A stretch of 54,178 nucleotides of DNA from Legionellales bacterium (GCA_947475765.1 CANJMM010000010.1:1-54178); one strand, 5' to 3'. Counted from the first letter of the stretch, positions 34,511 through 43,784 are shown. Numbers and translations: made by a program. Notes: generated by a model not told the origin, from the letters alone.

Positions 34511-35851
34511 TTAAAGCCTAAACCCCTGTTTTTCTGGCGCTTTTTCTGGTACTTTTTCTGACTTATTTGGGGCAACTGACACCCTTGTCTTTTCTTGAGG
34601 CAAAGCGTGAAGGGGCACTGGTAACGGCTTCACACAAAGTTCCTCAAGCGGTTCCACCAGGGCCTCGGGGGCCACGCTAGGCATCATAATAGTCGGTTCA
34701 CTTGCTGTTGCAATGGAAATAAGATTATCTTTAAAAGCCGTTCTGGCTGCTGAAAAACTAAAACCTTCTTGAAAAAAAGCCACCACAGCAGACCATATTC
34801 TACTTAGCAGGCTTTTTGAATGGCGATGCTTAAAATCTGCATATTCTTGTAACACTGCCTTGACTGAATCTTCTTGCTTATGGTCAAGATTAAAAGCCTC
34901 TAGTGCTTTAACAGCCCTTTGCATGGAAAGAGCCAACGTGGTTCTCTGTTCAACATTATCGACTATCATAGGCGCATACAAGGCTTCTGGTAAGTGCATT
35001 TTTTCAAACATTTTACCCAAAGCATACACATCTGAAGCCGTAGAATAACGACCAAGTTGAACGACTTCTGGTGCCATAAAATCTGGCGTCCCTTCTATTT
35101 CTTGCAAAAGAAAATCTTGTTTTGAAGCTAACCTTGCAGAAATGTCAAAATCAATAGGGTTCACCGCAAGATTTGCCCCATAACCCTCTAGCACAAAGTT
35201 TTCAGGCTTAATATCTTTATGCAGTATCTTTTTTTCATGCAGCTCAGCGATTTGCATCATGGCTTTTAAAGCGCAAATTAAGGCATAGGGCCACTTCGCT
35301 GCATGATGTGTTTTCATTTCATCCGCCAAAGTTCTATCTCCCCTATAGGCCAATGCGGTTAACACTTTTTCCTGAGCCCTAATACGTCGCCCTCCTTCTA
35401 TTTGAACAAACCCCTTATCTTTTGAACTCACGGTCCTTTCTGTACGGCCAAGTAAATACTTCATAGACCGCATAATGGCTTCTACTTCTTCTAAACTTTG
35501 GGTGACCATCAGATCTTTAATGTCTTTGCTTTCAATTTTTAAGACAATACGATGGCCCTTTTGACTCACACCTATTTTGGCGCGACCAAAATTGCCTTTA
35601 CCTGCATCTGGCTCAAAAAGGGCGTGCTTGGTATTATTTAAGGCATAAATAATTTGATTGATTTTAACAAAAGAATGGGCCAAAGGGCTGCCTTTTATCA
35701 CAGACTGTTTGCCCGCTTGGGTGTCTTCTTTACGATACTTAATGGCAGTAGGATGGGCTTTGAAAAATTGTGTTGCATCCAACCACTCTGCTTCGGTCAC
35801 ATGCAAAGGCAAAACATTAGGCAAAACATTAGGCAACAAAGATGAACTCAT
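34511..35851 (-). CDS. Eukaryotic-like protein kinase, paralogue without CaaX
   Basis: I take the ATG at 35851, six bases after GAGGTG, rather than the ATG 15 bases upstream; this gives 446 residues. The N-terminal module (EWLDATQFF...AIKYRKEDTQA...HSFVKINQIIYALNNTKH) matches the neighbouring kinase. The kinase domain has GKGNFGRAKIG, ATP Lys in VLKIE, HKDIKPEN in place of HRD, and DFD in place of DFG; the activation segment EGTPDFMAPE and SDVYALG are normal. Arg to Lys in HRD is a conservative change and the catalytic Asp is kept, so activity is possible. The C-terminus is Pro/Glu/Lys-rich and ends GFRL, with no CaaX. A 12-bp repeat gives VLPNVLPNVLP at the start. Confidence 0.86.
   Translation of the reverse strand: MSSSLLPNVLPNVLPLHVTEAEWLDATQFFKAHPTAIKYRKEDTQAGKQSVIKGSPLAHSFVKINQIIYALNNTKHALFEPDAGKGNFGRAKIGVSQKGHRIVLKIESKDIKDLMVTQSLEEVEAIMRSMKYLLGRTERTVSSKDKGFVQIEGGRRIRAQEKVLTALAYRGDRTLADEMKTHHAAKWPYALICALKAMMQIAELHEKKILHKDIKPENFVLEGYGANLAVNPIDFDISARLASKQDFLLQEIEGTPDFMAPEVVQLGRYSTASDVYALGKMFEKMHLPEALYAPMIVDNVEQRTTLALSMQRAVKALEAFNLDHKQEDSVKAVLQEYADFKHRHSKSLLSRIWSAVVAFFQEGFSFSAARTAFKDNLISIATASEPTIMMPSVAPEALVEPLEELCVKPLPVPLHALPQEKTRVSVAPNKSEKVPEKAPEKQGFRL
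35811..35834. repeat. 12-bp tandem repeat at the start of the second kinase gene
   Basis: AAAACATTAGGC is repeated twice in full with a partial flank, in frame, encoding Leu-Pro-Asn-Val repeats. Confidence 0.85.
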
Positions 35852-36016
35852 ATAACACCTCATCATGATTTAATGTGCAAGTGTTTGACTCTAGGTCACT
35901 TCAATAAGTTCATTTTTTATTTTTTATTATTTTTTTACTATTTTTAGATTCCAGTGCTATTTACAAATATACTCTGTTTAAATGCTCAGCTATGAATGAC
36001 TACAGGGTAATTTTGC

Positions 36017-36321
36017 TCGCTGGGCCAGCACAGAGACCCTTAGACGTTAACGTTAAGCTTAAATTATATAATTGGGGGTTTTATCCCTTCTACCGTAACG
36101 ACGCGTAGCGGAGTGGTAACGGGAGAAGGTGGCCTGAAAGGCCGGATGAGGGGAAAAAAGGATTTTAAAAAAAGACCCTCACCTGCCCTCACTGCCATTA
36201 AGTTACGGTACCCAGCAGGGCGGCGAATCAATTGGGCCGGCACGGAGACCGGCCCCTACGGAGCGCTACGTTTTGAATTTGGGCAGATAAGTAGGGGCCG
36301 GTCTCTGTGCCGGCCCAGCGA
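36017..36321. mobile_element. MITE-like palindromic element without transposase
   Basis: About 305 bp with 22-bp terminal inverted repeats (36017-36038 and 36300-36321) differing at one base; each begins TCGCTGGGCC and ends CAGAGACC in its own orientation. Inside are a copy of the conserved GCTTAAATTAT-GGTTTTATCCCTTCTACCG core also found at 15.85-15.89 kb, and a long near-perfect palindrome on the right (36232-36257 against 36291-36318). The right end continues into a 43-bp match (36300-36342) with 15801-15843 in reverse. The whole gap 35852-36334 has no supported gene. No target duplication is obvious. Confidence 0.75.
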
Positions 36322-36334
36322 TCAAAATTATCAT

Positions 36335-36775
36335 TTATTTTTTAATTAAGATCACGCCGCCTATTAATAAACACACCCCAAGTATTTTACTGAGGCTCAT
36401 CGGTGTTTGCTGAAAGCCTAAATAACCATAATGATCTAATAACAAAGAAGCCACCACTTGCCCCACCAAGACTAAACCCACAAACATCACCGCGCCTACT
36501 CTTGGGGCGGCAATCACACTGCCTGCCACAAAAACCGCGCCCAATAAGCCGCCTGTCCACATCCATAAGGGCAATCCCACTAAACTTTGCCATTTGACGC
36601 TCAAATTTTGCGTGGCAACAGCATAAATGGCCAAGCCTACCGCCCCTATAAATAACGCCAAAATAGCGGCCCAAAGATCATTGCTGATGTTTTTAGCCAA
36701 GGTCGCATTTAAGCCTATTTGAATGCTAGAAGCAACGCCGCAAATAATCGATAAAATCATAAATTGCCAAAACAT
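36335..36775 (-). CDS. DMT-superfamily transporter, YdcZ/DUF606 family
   Basis: The 146-residue protein has about five hydrophobic helices and the family's features: GVASSIQIGLNATLAK near the start, a Gly-rich middle (WTGGLLGAVFVAGSVIAAPRVGA), and LLLDHYGYLGFQQTPMSLSKILG before the last helix. It is half the size of standard drug/metabolite transporters and probably dimerises. The substrate is unknown. Its stop lies right at the edge of the MITE-like element's conserved flank. It is followed on the same strand by hemF's neighbourhood but upstream of nothing obvious. Confidence 0.85.
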   Translation of the reverse strand: MFWQFMILSIICGVASSIQIGLNATLAKNISNDLWAAILALFIGAVGLAIYAVATQNLSVKWQSLVGLPLWMWTGGLLGAVFVAGSVIAAPRVGAVMFVGLVLVGQVVASLLLDHYGYLGFQQTPMSLSKILGVCLLIGGVILIKK

Positions 36776-36791
36776 GTTATTTCTCCCGTAA

Positions 36792-37745
36792 TTAAACCCA
36801 ATCTTTAGGCACTAAAAAATAGCGACAGAGCTCTGCTTCAGGAGAGCCCGGCTCTGGATGGAAATTATACAGCCAGCTTACCGTTGGCGGTAAAGACATT
36901 AAAATAGACTCGGTTCGCCCACCCGATTGTAATCCAAATAAAGTGCCTCTGTCGTATAATAAATTAAATTCTACATAGCGTCCCCTGCGATATAATTGAA
37001 ACGCTTTTTGGGCTTGGGTATAAGGCTTATGTTGATTTTTTTGAAGAATAGGCAAATAGGCTTTTAAAAAATTATCGCCTACGGCTCGTAAAAAATCAAA
37101 GCATTTGTTAAAATCCCACCCCCATATACTTTGATTTAAATCATCGAAAAACAGCCCCCCAATGCCCCTTGCTTCTTGACGGTGCGGTAAATAAAAATAC
37201 CTATCTGCCCATTTTTTATAAGTAGGATAAATGTCTGGTCCAAAGGCGCTACAGGCTTGCTTGGCCACTTGATGAAAATGTTGGCAATCTTCTTCAAAAG
37301 CATAATAAGGCGTTAAATCCATTCCCCCACCAAACCACCAAAGGGGTTCTTCCCCTTTTTTTTCAGCGACAAATAAGCGAACATTCATATGGACAGTGGG
37401 CACAAAAGGCGAAAGCGGATGAAATACCCCTGAAACACCTAACGCTTCAAAGCCTCTGCCCACTAATTCAGCACGATGTGCCGTCGCAGAAGCCGGCAGG
37501 CTCTCTCCACGCACATGAGAAAAATTAATGCCTGCGCCTTCAAAACACGCACCTGATCTTAATACCCGAGATTGTCCCCCACCGCCTAAATGGGATAAAT
37601 GACCTAAATTGCCTTCTCGCAACCAATTATCTTGTATAAAACAAGCAGGGCTTCCGGCTGCTTTTTCCACTGCCTCTAGCTCGGCGCTGATGTTTTCTTG
37701 AAGCGCATTTAAATAGGCTTTGACTTTTTGTATTTTTTCTAACAT
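36792..37745 (-). CDS. hemF: Oxygen-dependent coproporphyrinogen-III oxidase
   Basis: The 317-residue enzyme converts coproporphyrinogen III to protoporphyrinogen IX with oxygen. Characteristic stretches are [24 protein letters not shown] (glycine-rich start), [33 protein letters not shown], and the C-terminal [15 protein letters not shown] followed by ESILMSLPP. Length is normal. It lies 8 bp downstream of rep and probably shares its transcript. Confidence 0.97.
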   Translation of the reverse strand: MLEKIQKVKAYLNALQENISAELEAVEKAAGSPACFIQDNWLREGNLGHLSHLGGGGQSRVLRSGACFEGAGINFSHVRGESLPASATAHRAELVGRGFEALGVSGVFHPLSPFVPTVHMNVRLFVAEKKGEEPLWWFGGGMDLTPYYAFEEDCQHFHQVAKQACSAFGPDIYPTYKKWADRYFYLPHRQEARGIGGLFFDDLNQSIWGWDFNKCFDFLRAVGDNFLKAYLPILQKNQHKPYTQAQKAFQLYRRGRYVEFNLLYDRGTLFGLQSGGRTESILMSLPPTVSWLYNFHPEPGSPEAELCRYFLVPKDWV

Positions 37746-37752
37746 ATTTTAT

Positions 37753-39771
37753 TTACCCCTGCCCTAACAATGCTTTCAAATCCGCGAGTTTGCTTCTGAC
37801 ATAAGCTTGATCGCTAGGACTGCTCCCCATGGCTTTAAAGCTTTCTCGCTGCAATAATTCAGAAGGTATTTCGTCTAAAAATCGACTGGGTTCGCGCTCT
37901 GTACGCTGCCCATGCTGCATTCTTGAGGTATTGTAGGTTAAGGTTAAGTGTTGAATGGCTCGAGTTAAGCCCACATAAGCCAGCCTTCGCTCTTCTTCTA
38001 TTTTATTGTCTGCCACACTGTTTTTATGCGGTAATAAGTCTTCTTCCAAGCCTATTAAATATACCCGATTAAACTCTAGGCCTTTGGCTGCATGTAAAGT
38101 CATGAGATTCACGGTTTCAGCACTGTTTTTTTGCTGATTGTCTAAAATATCTAATAGCATCATTTTATTTAACACGTCTTTTAGGGTCACCTCATCTTGA
38201 TTGTCGGCTTGTTTTTTTAAAATACGGGCCATCCAGTCTACAAAAAACTGTAGATTCTCTATTTTCTTTTTAGCCGCTTCTGGGCTTTGGGCACTTTGGT
38301 TTAACCAAGTGGCGTAATCTAATTCTAAAATAAAGGCCTTGATTTTATCCATTATTTCCTTGTCAGATTCCGCTGTATTGGCTTCTTGTTCAAACTGTTC
38401 TATTAGTTTGGCAAACTCAAATAAACGTTTGACCATATTAGGCGGCAAAATGTGATTTAAGCCCATTTCAAAACAAGCATGCAATAAACTCAAGTTTCTG
38501 CTTTTAGCATATTCACTGAGTTTTTCTAAAGTCGCTGGGCCTATTTCTCTTTTGGGGACATTAATAATTCTAAAAAAAGCACTGTCATCTTCTGGATTAA
38601 ACACCAATCTAAAATAAGCGATTAAATCTTTGATTTCGGCGCGAGCAAAAAAACTGGTTCCGCCACTCACTTGATAAGGGATGCCACGTAATCTTAAGGC
38701 TTGTTCTAAACTTCTTGATTGATGATTCATGCGATATAAAATTGCATACTCGCCCAATTTAGCCTGTGTGCTTGATTGGTGTGAAAGTAAATCTTCTAAA
38801 ATAAATTGTGTCTCATCTTGCTCGGAATCTATTTCAACTACCCGGATTTTTTCCCCTTGTGATTTATCAGACCATAAGTTTTTGCTCACCAAATGTGGGT
38901 TGTGTGCAATCAACGCATTGGCTGCTTGTAAAATATTGCCCATAGAACGATAATTTTGTTCTAGTTTGAGTATTTTTAATCTAGGGTAATCTATTTTAAG
39001 CGTTTGAATGTTTTCAGCCTTAGCGCCTCGCCAGGCATAAATCGCCTGATCATCATCGCCTACTGCAGTAAAAGCCTCTCTCACGCCCGTCAGTAATTTT
39101 AACAGTTGATATTGATTTTCATTGGTGTCTTGATATTCATCGACTAAAATATATCGAAATTTATCTTGCCATCTGTCTTTGATTTCAGGGCATCGTCTTA
39201 ATAAGTCTACTGGCAGGCCAATTAAGTCATCAAAATCGACGGCATGATATATTTTTAATCGCGCTTGATAAGCTTGATAATATAATGCGGCCAATTGTAA
39301 ATCTGGCCCTGAATCTAACATCGCTTGCTCGGGAGAACATTGTGCCCCTTTCCAAAGCGAAATTTGACTTTTGACTTTGATTAAACCTTCTTGTGTTAAA
39401 GGCGTTTGTTCGTCGGCAATGGCCCTAAGTTGGGTGATGCCATCTTCTTCATCGAATAAGGTAAAATTTTGCTTTAAGCCTAAAGCCTCATGTTCTTTTT
39501 TTATAAACGTTAAACCCAATCGATGAAAAGTACAAATTTGTAAGCCCTTACTGTGTTGCACCCGTTTGGCCATTTCTTTTGCGGCTTTATTCGTAAAAGT
39601 AAGGGCCAAAATTTTATGCGCCGGAATATTCAAGCTTTCTATTAAATATTGAATTTTATGCGCAATCACCCGTGTTTTACCCGAGCCTGCCCCCGCTAAC
39701 ACTAATAAAGGCCCCTCAAAATAAGTGACCGCCTCTTGCTGAACCGAATTTAACAAGCCAATATTCATCAA
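37753..39771 (-). CDS. rep: ATP-dependent DNA helicase Rep
   Basis: The 672-residue SF1A helicase has Walker A AGAGSGKTR (26-34), motif Ia LTFTNKAAKEM, motif II LVDEYQDTN, motif III GDDDQAIYAWRGA, motif IV EQNYRS, motif V TLHAAKGLE and motif VI VGLTRA. At 672 residues it matches Rep rather than UvrD, and a separate UvrD is present at 50-52 kb. It assists replication past protein roadblocks. It is followed by hemF. Confidence 0.94.
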   Translation of the reverse strand: MMNIGLLNSVQQEAVTYFEGPLLVLAGAGSGKTRVIAHKIQYLIESLNIPAHKILALTFTNKAAKEMAKRVQHSKGLQICTFHRLGLTFIKKEHEALGLKQNFTLFDEEDGITQLRAIADEQTPLTQEGLIKVKSQISLWKGAQCSPEQAMLDSGPDLQLAALYYQAYQARLKIYHAVDFDDLIGLPVDLLRRCPEIKDRWQDKFRYILVDEYQDTNENQYQLLKLLTGVREAFTAVGDDDQAIYAWRGAKAENIQTLKIDYPRLKILKLEQNYRSMGNILQAANALIAHNPHLVSKNLWSDKSQGEKIRVVEIDSEQDETQFILEDLLSHQSSTQAKLGEYAILYRMNHQSRSLEQALRLRGIPYQVSGGTSFFARAEIKDLIAYFRLVFNPEDDSAFFRIINVPKREIGPATLEKLSEYAKSRNLSLLHACFEMGLNHILPPNMVKRLFEFAKLIEQFEQEANTAESDKEIMDKIKAFILELDYATWLNQSAQSPEAAKKKIENLQFFVDWMARILKKQADNQDEVTLKDVLNKMMLLDILDNQQKNSAETVNLMTLHAAKGLEFNRVYLIGLEEDLLPHKNSVADNKIEEERRLAYVGLTRAIQHLTLTYNTSRMQHGQRTEREPSRFLDEIPSELLQRESFKAMGSSPSDQAYVRSKLADLKALLGQG

Positions 39772-39815
39772 TTTTACTACTTATTTATTTACTTACTTAT
39801 TTATTAATTAATACA

Positions 39816-41336
39816 TTAATGACTGAGATTTCTATCTAAACGCCTATAAGACAAGGCTTCAAATAAATGCGTTTTTTCTATATTTTGTTTATCTTCTAAA
39901 TCGGCAATGGTTCTGGCCACTTTTAAAACCCGATGAAAAGCCCTTGCAGATAAACCCAGTTTTTCAATGGCAGCTTGCAAAAAATCTCGCTCTGTTTGAG
40001 CAATATGACAAAATTGCTTAATTTGGCGAGTGCCTAATTTTGCATTAATTTGCTTGGCTCGCTTTAATTGACGGGCCCTGGCTAAGACTACGCGTTCCCG
40101 TATCACTTGGCTACTTTCAGGGGTTTCAGTTTGTTGACTGAGCTCTGTTGATTTTAAACTTGGGACTTCAATATGCATATCAATACGATCCATTAGTGGA
40201 CCTGATAACTTATTTCTGTAACGATTAATTTGTTCTACCGTACATTGGCAATTACGCTTAGGGTCCGATAAATACCCACACGGACAAGGATTCATGGCGG
40301 CAATGAGCTGAAAAGAGGCCGGAAATTCAGTTTGATGGTTTGCTCTGGAAATAATCACCCGACCAGACTCAATGGGTTCACGTAAGACTTCTAATACTTT
40401 TCGGTCATATTCAGGCAGCTCATCTAAAAATAAAACCCCATGATGGGCCAAAGAAATTTCGCCTGGCCTAGGCGTTCTGCCACCGCCCACTAGGGCCACG
40501 GCCGAAGCGGTATGATGGGGTGCCCTAAAAGGCCTTTGTCGCCATAAGGCGGCATTAAAGCCGTGCAAAGACATAGATTTGATGGCAGCGACTTCAAGGG
40601 CATCGTCTTCGTTTAATTCGGGCAAAATAGTCGGCAGGCGAATGGCCATCATGGTTTTACCGGTGCCTGGCGGCCCCGCCATCAGCACACTATGGCCTCC
40701 TGCTGCAGCAATTTCTAAGGCTCTTTTGGCGTGTTTTTGCCCTGTGACGTCTTTAAAATCGACTCTCTCTTCGCTTAATAAGTCTTCTTGGGGTAAAATT
40801 CGGACCACTGCAGCATCAATAGGGTCTTTTCCTGAAAGATGTAAGCAAACTCGTAATAAATGACTTGCACCAAAGACCGTTAATTTTTCAATCAGCGTGG
40901 CTTCTACTATATTGCTTTCTGGAATCAATAATTTTCGGCCTAATCTAGACGTTTCTAAAGAAAAAGGTAAGATGCCTTTAATGGCGCGAAGTTCTCCACT
41001 TAAAGCCAGCTCTCCTGCAAATTCATAGTCTAGTAAGCTATCTGTTGGAATTTGCTGTGAGGCAGCTAAGATGCTTAATGCAATGGGCAAGTCATATCGA
41101 CCGCCTTCTTTGGGCAAATCGGCTGGAGCTAAATTAATGGTTATGCGGCAACTGGGAAAGGTTAATCCTGCATTAATAATGGCCGAACGGACGCGTTCTC
41201 GGCTTTCTTTGACTTCTTCTTCCGGTAGTCCCACAATATTCATTTTTGGCAACCCTGGGGACAAATGGGTTTCAACCGTGACTAATGGGGCATGTATGCC
41301 CTGGCTGGCTCGGCTATATACAGTAGCAATTGACAT
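39816..41336 (-). CDS. comM: Mg-chelatase-like ATPase ComM/YifB
   Basis: I start at ATG 41336, preceded by GGGAG, because MSIATVYSRA is the usual opening; an upstream ATG would add 26 unlikely residues. The 506-residue AAA+ protein has an N-terminal Lon-like fold (VETHLSPGLPKMNIVGLPE), Walker A MAGPPGTGKTMMA, Walker B GVLFLDELPEY, the zinc-type cysteines in AMNPCPCGYLSDPKRNCQC and the C-terminal Mg_chelatase domain. ComM is a branch-migration helicase for integrating transformed DNA, so natural competence may be present. It is divergent from dam. Confidence 0.95.
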   Translation of the reverse strand: MSIATVYSRASQGIHAPLVTVETHLSPGLPKMNIVGLPEEEVKESRERVRSAIINAGLTFPSCRITINLAPADLPKEGGRYDLPIALSILAASQQIPTDSLLDYEFAGELALSGELRAIKGILPFSLETSRLGRKLLIPESNIVEATLIEKLTVFGASHLLRVCLHLSGKDPIDAAVVRILPQEDLLSEERVDFKDVTGQKHAKRALEIAAAGGHSVLMAGPPGTGKTMMAIRLPTILPELNEDDALEVAAIKSMSLHGFNAALWRQRPFRAPHHTASAVALVGGGRTPRPGEISLAHHGVLFLDELPEYDRKVLEVLREPIESGRVIISRANHQTEFPASFQLIAAMNPCPCGYLSDPKRNCQCTVEQINRYRNKLSGPLMDRIDMHIEVPSLKSTELSQQTETPESSQVIRERVVLARARQLKRAKQINAKLGTRQIKQFCHIAQTERDFLQAAIEKLGLSARAFHRVLKVARTIADLEDKQNIEKTHLFEALSYRRLDRNLSH

Positions 41337-41385
41337 AAATATAATCTCCCTATCTGGGCAAGAAATATAACTGGACTCATTCGAA

Positions 41386-42258
41386 ATGGCAACTAAGTTT
41401 TCTCCTCCCGGCACACGGCCTTTTTTAAAATGGGCAGGGGGAAAATTTCGGCTTATCTCTACGCTTTCCCCTTATTTACCCAAAACGGCTGAAAGCATCT
41501 TAATAGAGCCTTTTGTGGGTGCTGGCGCGGTTTTTCTCAACACACCTTATTCGCGCTTTATACTAAACGATGCGAATCAAGATATTATTAATTTATTCCT
41601 GCTTTTACAAAAGAATGCCCTAGAATTTATAAACGAAGCGCATAAACTCTTTCAGCCTAAATATAATCAAAAAAACATGTATTTGGCTCTGCGCCAAAAG
41701 TTTAATCAGAGCACCTGTGTGCTGGAAAGAAGTGTTTTATTTTTATATTTAAACCGCCATGGGTATAATGGCCTATGTCGATATAATCAAGCCTTGCAAT
41801 TTAATGTGCCCTTTGGGCAATATAGCGCGCCTTATTTTCCTCAAAAAGAACTGACGCAATTTTCTGAAAAAGCACAAAAAGCACAATTTTCCCATTTGGA
41901 TTGCAGTCTGTTGTTTAAAAAAATCATCGCGACTTTAGAAAAAAAGACGCCTAACGCTCATTTGATTGTTTATTGCGACCCACCTTATGTTCCCCTCAAC
42001 AAAACTGCGCGCTTTACGCAATATTCAGGGGTTATTTTTAATGAGGCCAAACAAATTGAATTGGCTGAGTTTGCAAAACAGGCAGCGCAATTAGGAGCCA
42101 CCGTGATAATCAGCAATCATGATACGGCTTTTACTCAAAGCTTATATCAATCGGCGCATATTCTTTCTTTTGAGGTAAAACGAACCATTAGCTGTAACGC
42201 TCTAAATCGCGTGCCGGTCAAAGAATTATTGGCGGTGTTCGAAGCTAAAAAAGACTGA
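41386..42258 (+). CDS. dam: DNA adenine methyltransferase (Dam)
   Basis: The 290-residue D12-class methyltransferase has the SAM-binding FLKWAGGKFRLI (about 14-25), FVGAGAVFLN, the catalytic DPPY in VYCDPPYVPLN, and the HDTAF and SCN segments near the end. It methylates adenine in GATC, guiding mismatch repair and replication timing. No restriction enzyme is adjacent, so it is a solitary methylase. It is divergent from comM and convergent with dsbA. Confidence 0.94.
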   Translation: MATKFSPPGTRPFLKWAGGKFRLISTLSPYLPKTAESILIEPFVGAGAVFLNTPYSRFILNDANQDIINLFLLLQKNALEFINEAHKLFQPKYNQKNMYLALRQKFNQSTCVLERSVLFLYLNRHGYNGLCRYNQALQFNVPFGQYSAPYFPQKELTQFSEKAQKAQFSHLDCSLLFKKIIATLEKKTPNAHLIVYCDPPYVPLNKTARFTQYSGVIFNEAKQIELAEFAKQAAQLGATVIISNHDTAFTQSLYQSAHILSFEVKRTISCNALNRVPVKELLAVFEAKKD

Positions 42259-42260
42259 TT

Positions 42261-42295
42261 AACGCAAATTAACGCAAATTAACGCAAATTAACGC
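42261..42295. repeat. 10-bp tandem repeat between dam and dsbA
   Basis: AACGCAAATT is repeated three times perfectly plus a half unit. It fills the convergent gap and includes the dsbA stop codon. Confidence 0.95.
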
Positions 42296-42978
42296 TGTTG
42301 CTTGACTAAAAAACTCAAGACATCGAATAGCTCTGTTTCATTACCTGTTAGGCCTGTTTGCGTATAAAAAGCCTCTTTAGGCCCTATCACCACAAAAGTA
42401 GGGATGGCCGTTACTTTAAAACTGACCGCTAAATTATTGGCCCATCTGGTTTGGCTGTCTACGGCAAAAGAATGATACGCTTGATTAAATGCGGCTTTAT
42501 CTACCCCTAATTTCACCATAAAATCCAAGAGGGTTTCATCTTTGGTATTGGCCAATTGCGCGTTTTTGATGGCTTCAAACATAGGCTCATGCACTTTATC
42601 TAAGACACCTAAACTTTGGGCTGCAAAATAAATTTTAGCCAAAGGCCGCCAACTGGGTTGAAAATTAACCGGGATACGATAAAAGACGGTGCCTGCTGGT
42701 AACTGCTTAGACCAAGCGGCTACTTGCGGCTCTAGGTGCTGACACCAATGGCAAGCATAACTGTAAAATTCGAGTACCGTGACTTTGCCAGGGTTTTTTT
42801 GAATTAAGGCTTGAACAATGGCCTTTTCATAAATATCTGCGCTGTATTTTTTATACTCTGCGCCTTCTTTAAAAGCACTTGTACTGGCATTAATACGTGC
42901 AGACCAAAGACAAGAAAGGGCAATGGCAAAAAAACCCGAAATAAAAATCCAGGTTTTGGCTTTTGAATGTCGGTTCAT
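42289..42978 (-). CDS. dsbA: Thiol:disulfide interchange protein DsbA
   Basis: The start at ATG 42978, nine bases after AGGGGG, gives 229 residues; the longer frame begins at TTG. A signal peptide (MNRHSKAKTW then a hydrophobic stretch, cut after about INA) precedes a thioredoxin-fold domain with CHWC (Cys76/Cys79) in FYSYACHWCQ and the cis-Pro in VTAIPTFV. It forms disulfides in periplasmic proteins and is reoxidised by DsbB. It lies downstream of the cytochrome c4 gene, a common pairing in gammaproteobacteria. Confidence 0.95.
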   Translation of the reverse strand: MNRHSKAKTWIFISGFFAIALSCLWSARINASTSAFKEGAEYKKYSADIYEKAIVQALIQKNPGKVTVLEFYSYACHWCQHLEPQVAAWSKQLPAGTVFYRIPVNFQPSWRPLAKIYFAAQSLGVLDKVHEPMFEAIKNAQLANTKDETLLDFMVKLGVDKAAFNQAYHSFAVDSQTRWANNLAVSFKVTAIPTFVVIGPKEAFYTQTGLTGNETELFDVLSFLVKQQR

Positions 42979-43003
42979 CTTATCATGCCCCCTTTTTTTA
43001 TTT

Positions 43004-43025
43004 GGCAAAATTAAGGCAAAATTAA
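43004..43025. repeat. 11-bp tandem repeat between cytochrome c4 and dsbA genes
   Basis: GGCAAAATTAA occurs twice in a row, overlapping the stop of the cytochrome gene. Confidence 0.8.
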
Positions 43026-43693
43026 TGCAAGCCTGACATATAACTGCTGACGGCTTTGATCTCTTCTTCGCTCATTTTAGCACTAATATTACGCATCATC
43101 TCGTTAGGATCGTTAGAACGCTTTCCAGAGGCAAAAGCCTTAAGCTGCGCTTCTAAATACTCTGCCTGTTGTCCGCCGACTATAGGGAATTTAGCCAACT
43201 TGTTTCCTGCGCCATTGGGGCTATGACAGCCGGCACACGCTGGCACGCCTTTAGAAAGCAAACCACCTTGGAAAATTTTACGACCTTGTTCTACTAGGCT
43301 TTTTTGGGCTTCGCCGGGGGTTTGTTTTTGGCTTGAATAATAAGCCGCCAAATCTTCAATATCTTGATAGCTTAATTTCTCCACAAAGGCATACATCACT
43401 GGGTTAGGGCGTTTACCCAAATCGCCTTTGCGAATTTCTTGTATTTGCTTAATAAGATAAGCTTCATGTTGACCGGCTATTTTAGGCCAAGCAGGCGTTG
43501 TGCTATTGCCATCTATCTGATGACAGGCAACACATGGCCCTGATTTTTGCTTTCCTGCTTCAATACTGCCTTTGGCCATCGAAACAGAAGAAGAGAAAAA
43601 AATAAAAGAAATAAAAGCAAATATAAAAAAATGTAGCTGATTAACTAGTTTATATTTAGATTTAGATTTAGATTTAGATTTAGATTTAAACAT
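43022..43693 (-). CDS. Dihaem cytochrome c4
   Basis: I start at ATG 43693 (about 223 residues); a GTG and another ATG lie 5 and 4 codons upstream. It has a signal peptide with a basic (Lys-Ser)n start, a hydrophobic core and a likely cut after SMA. Two c-type haem sites, CVACH and CAGCH, have distal methionines in MYAF and in MMRN, giving the duplicated c4 layout. It is a periplasmic electron carrier, commonly feeding a terminal oxidase. It sits between dsbA and the divergent engB, the conserved order for this family. Confidence 0.94.
   Translation of the reverse strand: MFKSKSKSKSKSKYKLVNQLHFFIFAFISFIFFSSSVSMAKGSIEAGKQKSGPCVACHQIDGNSTTPAWPKIAGQHEAYLIKQIQEIRKGDLGKRPNPVMYAFVEKLSYQDIEDLAAYYSSQKQTPGEAQKSLVEQGRKIFQGGLLSKGVPACAGCHSPNGAGNKLAKFPIVGGQQAEYLEAQLKAFASGKRSNDPNEMMRNISAKMSEEEIKAVSSYMSGLH
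43655..43684. repeat. 6-bp tandem repeat, five copies, in the cytochrome c4 signal peptide
   Basis: TTTAGA is repeated five times; in frame on the minus strand it encodes Lys-Ser dipeptides in the basic n-region of the signal peptide. Confidence 0.95.
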
Positions 43694-43724
43694 GGTTTGT
43701 TCCATCACCCGATTTCATCATTTT

Positions 43725-43741
43725 TGTACAGATAGTGTACA
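43725..43741. promoter_or_regulatory. TGTACA-N5-TGTACA dyad between cytochrome c4 and engB
   Basis: Two TGTACA palindromes separated by GATAG lie in the divergent promoter gap. It could be an operator; I do not know a regulator with this site. Confidence 0.35.
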
Positions 43742-43784
43742 ATGGAATCTTAAATTTACTAATAAAATTGATAACTGAAATAAC

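Noticed and set aside
33091-35851. Ordinary bacterial PknB-type kinases
   Set aside because: There is no transmembrane segment or PASTA domain, the catalytic motifs are DFD rather than DFG, and one protein has a CaaX end; a host-directed kinase fits better.
36113-36349. A 78-codon open frame across the MITE-like element
   Set aside because: It lies entirely within palindromic repeat sequence, is very Arg/Gly-rich, and has no ribosome-binding site; it is a by-product of the repeat.
41337-41414. An N-terminal extension of ComM
   Set aside because: The extra 26 residues have no family match, while the ATG at 41336 has a ribosome site and gives the conserved opening.
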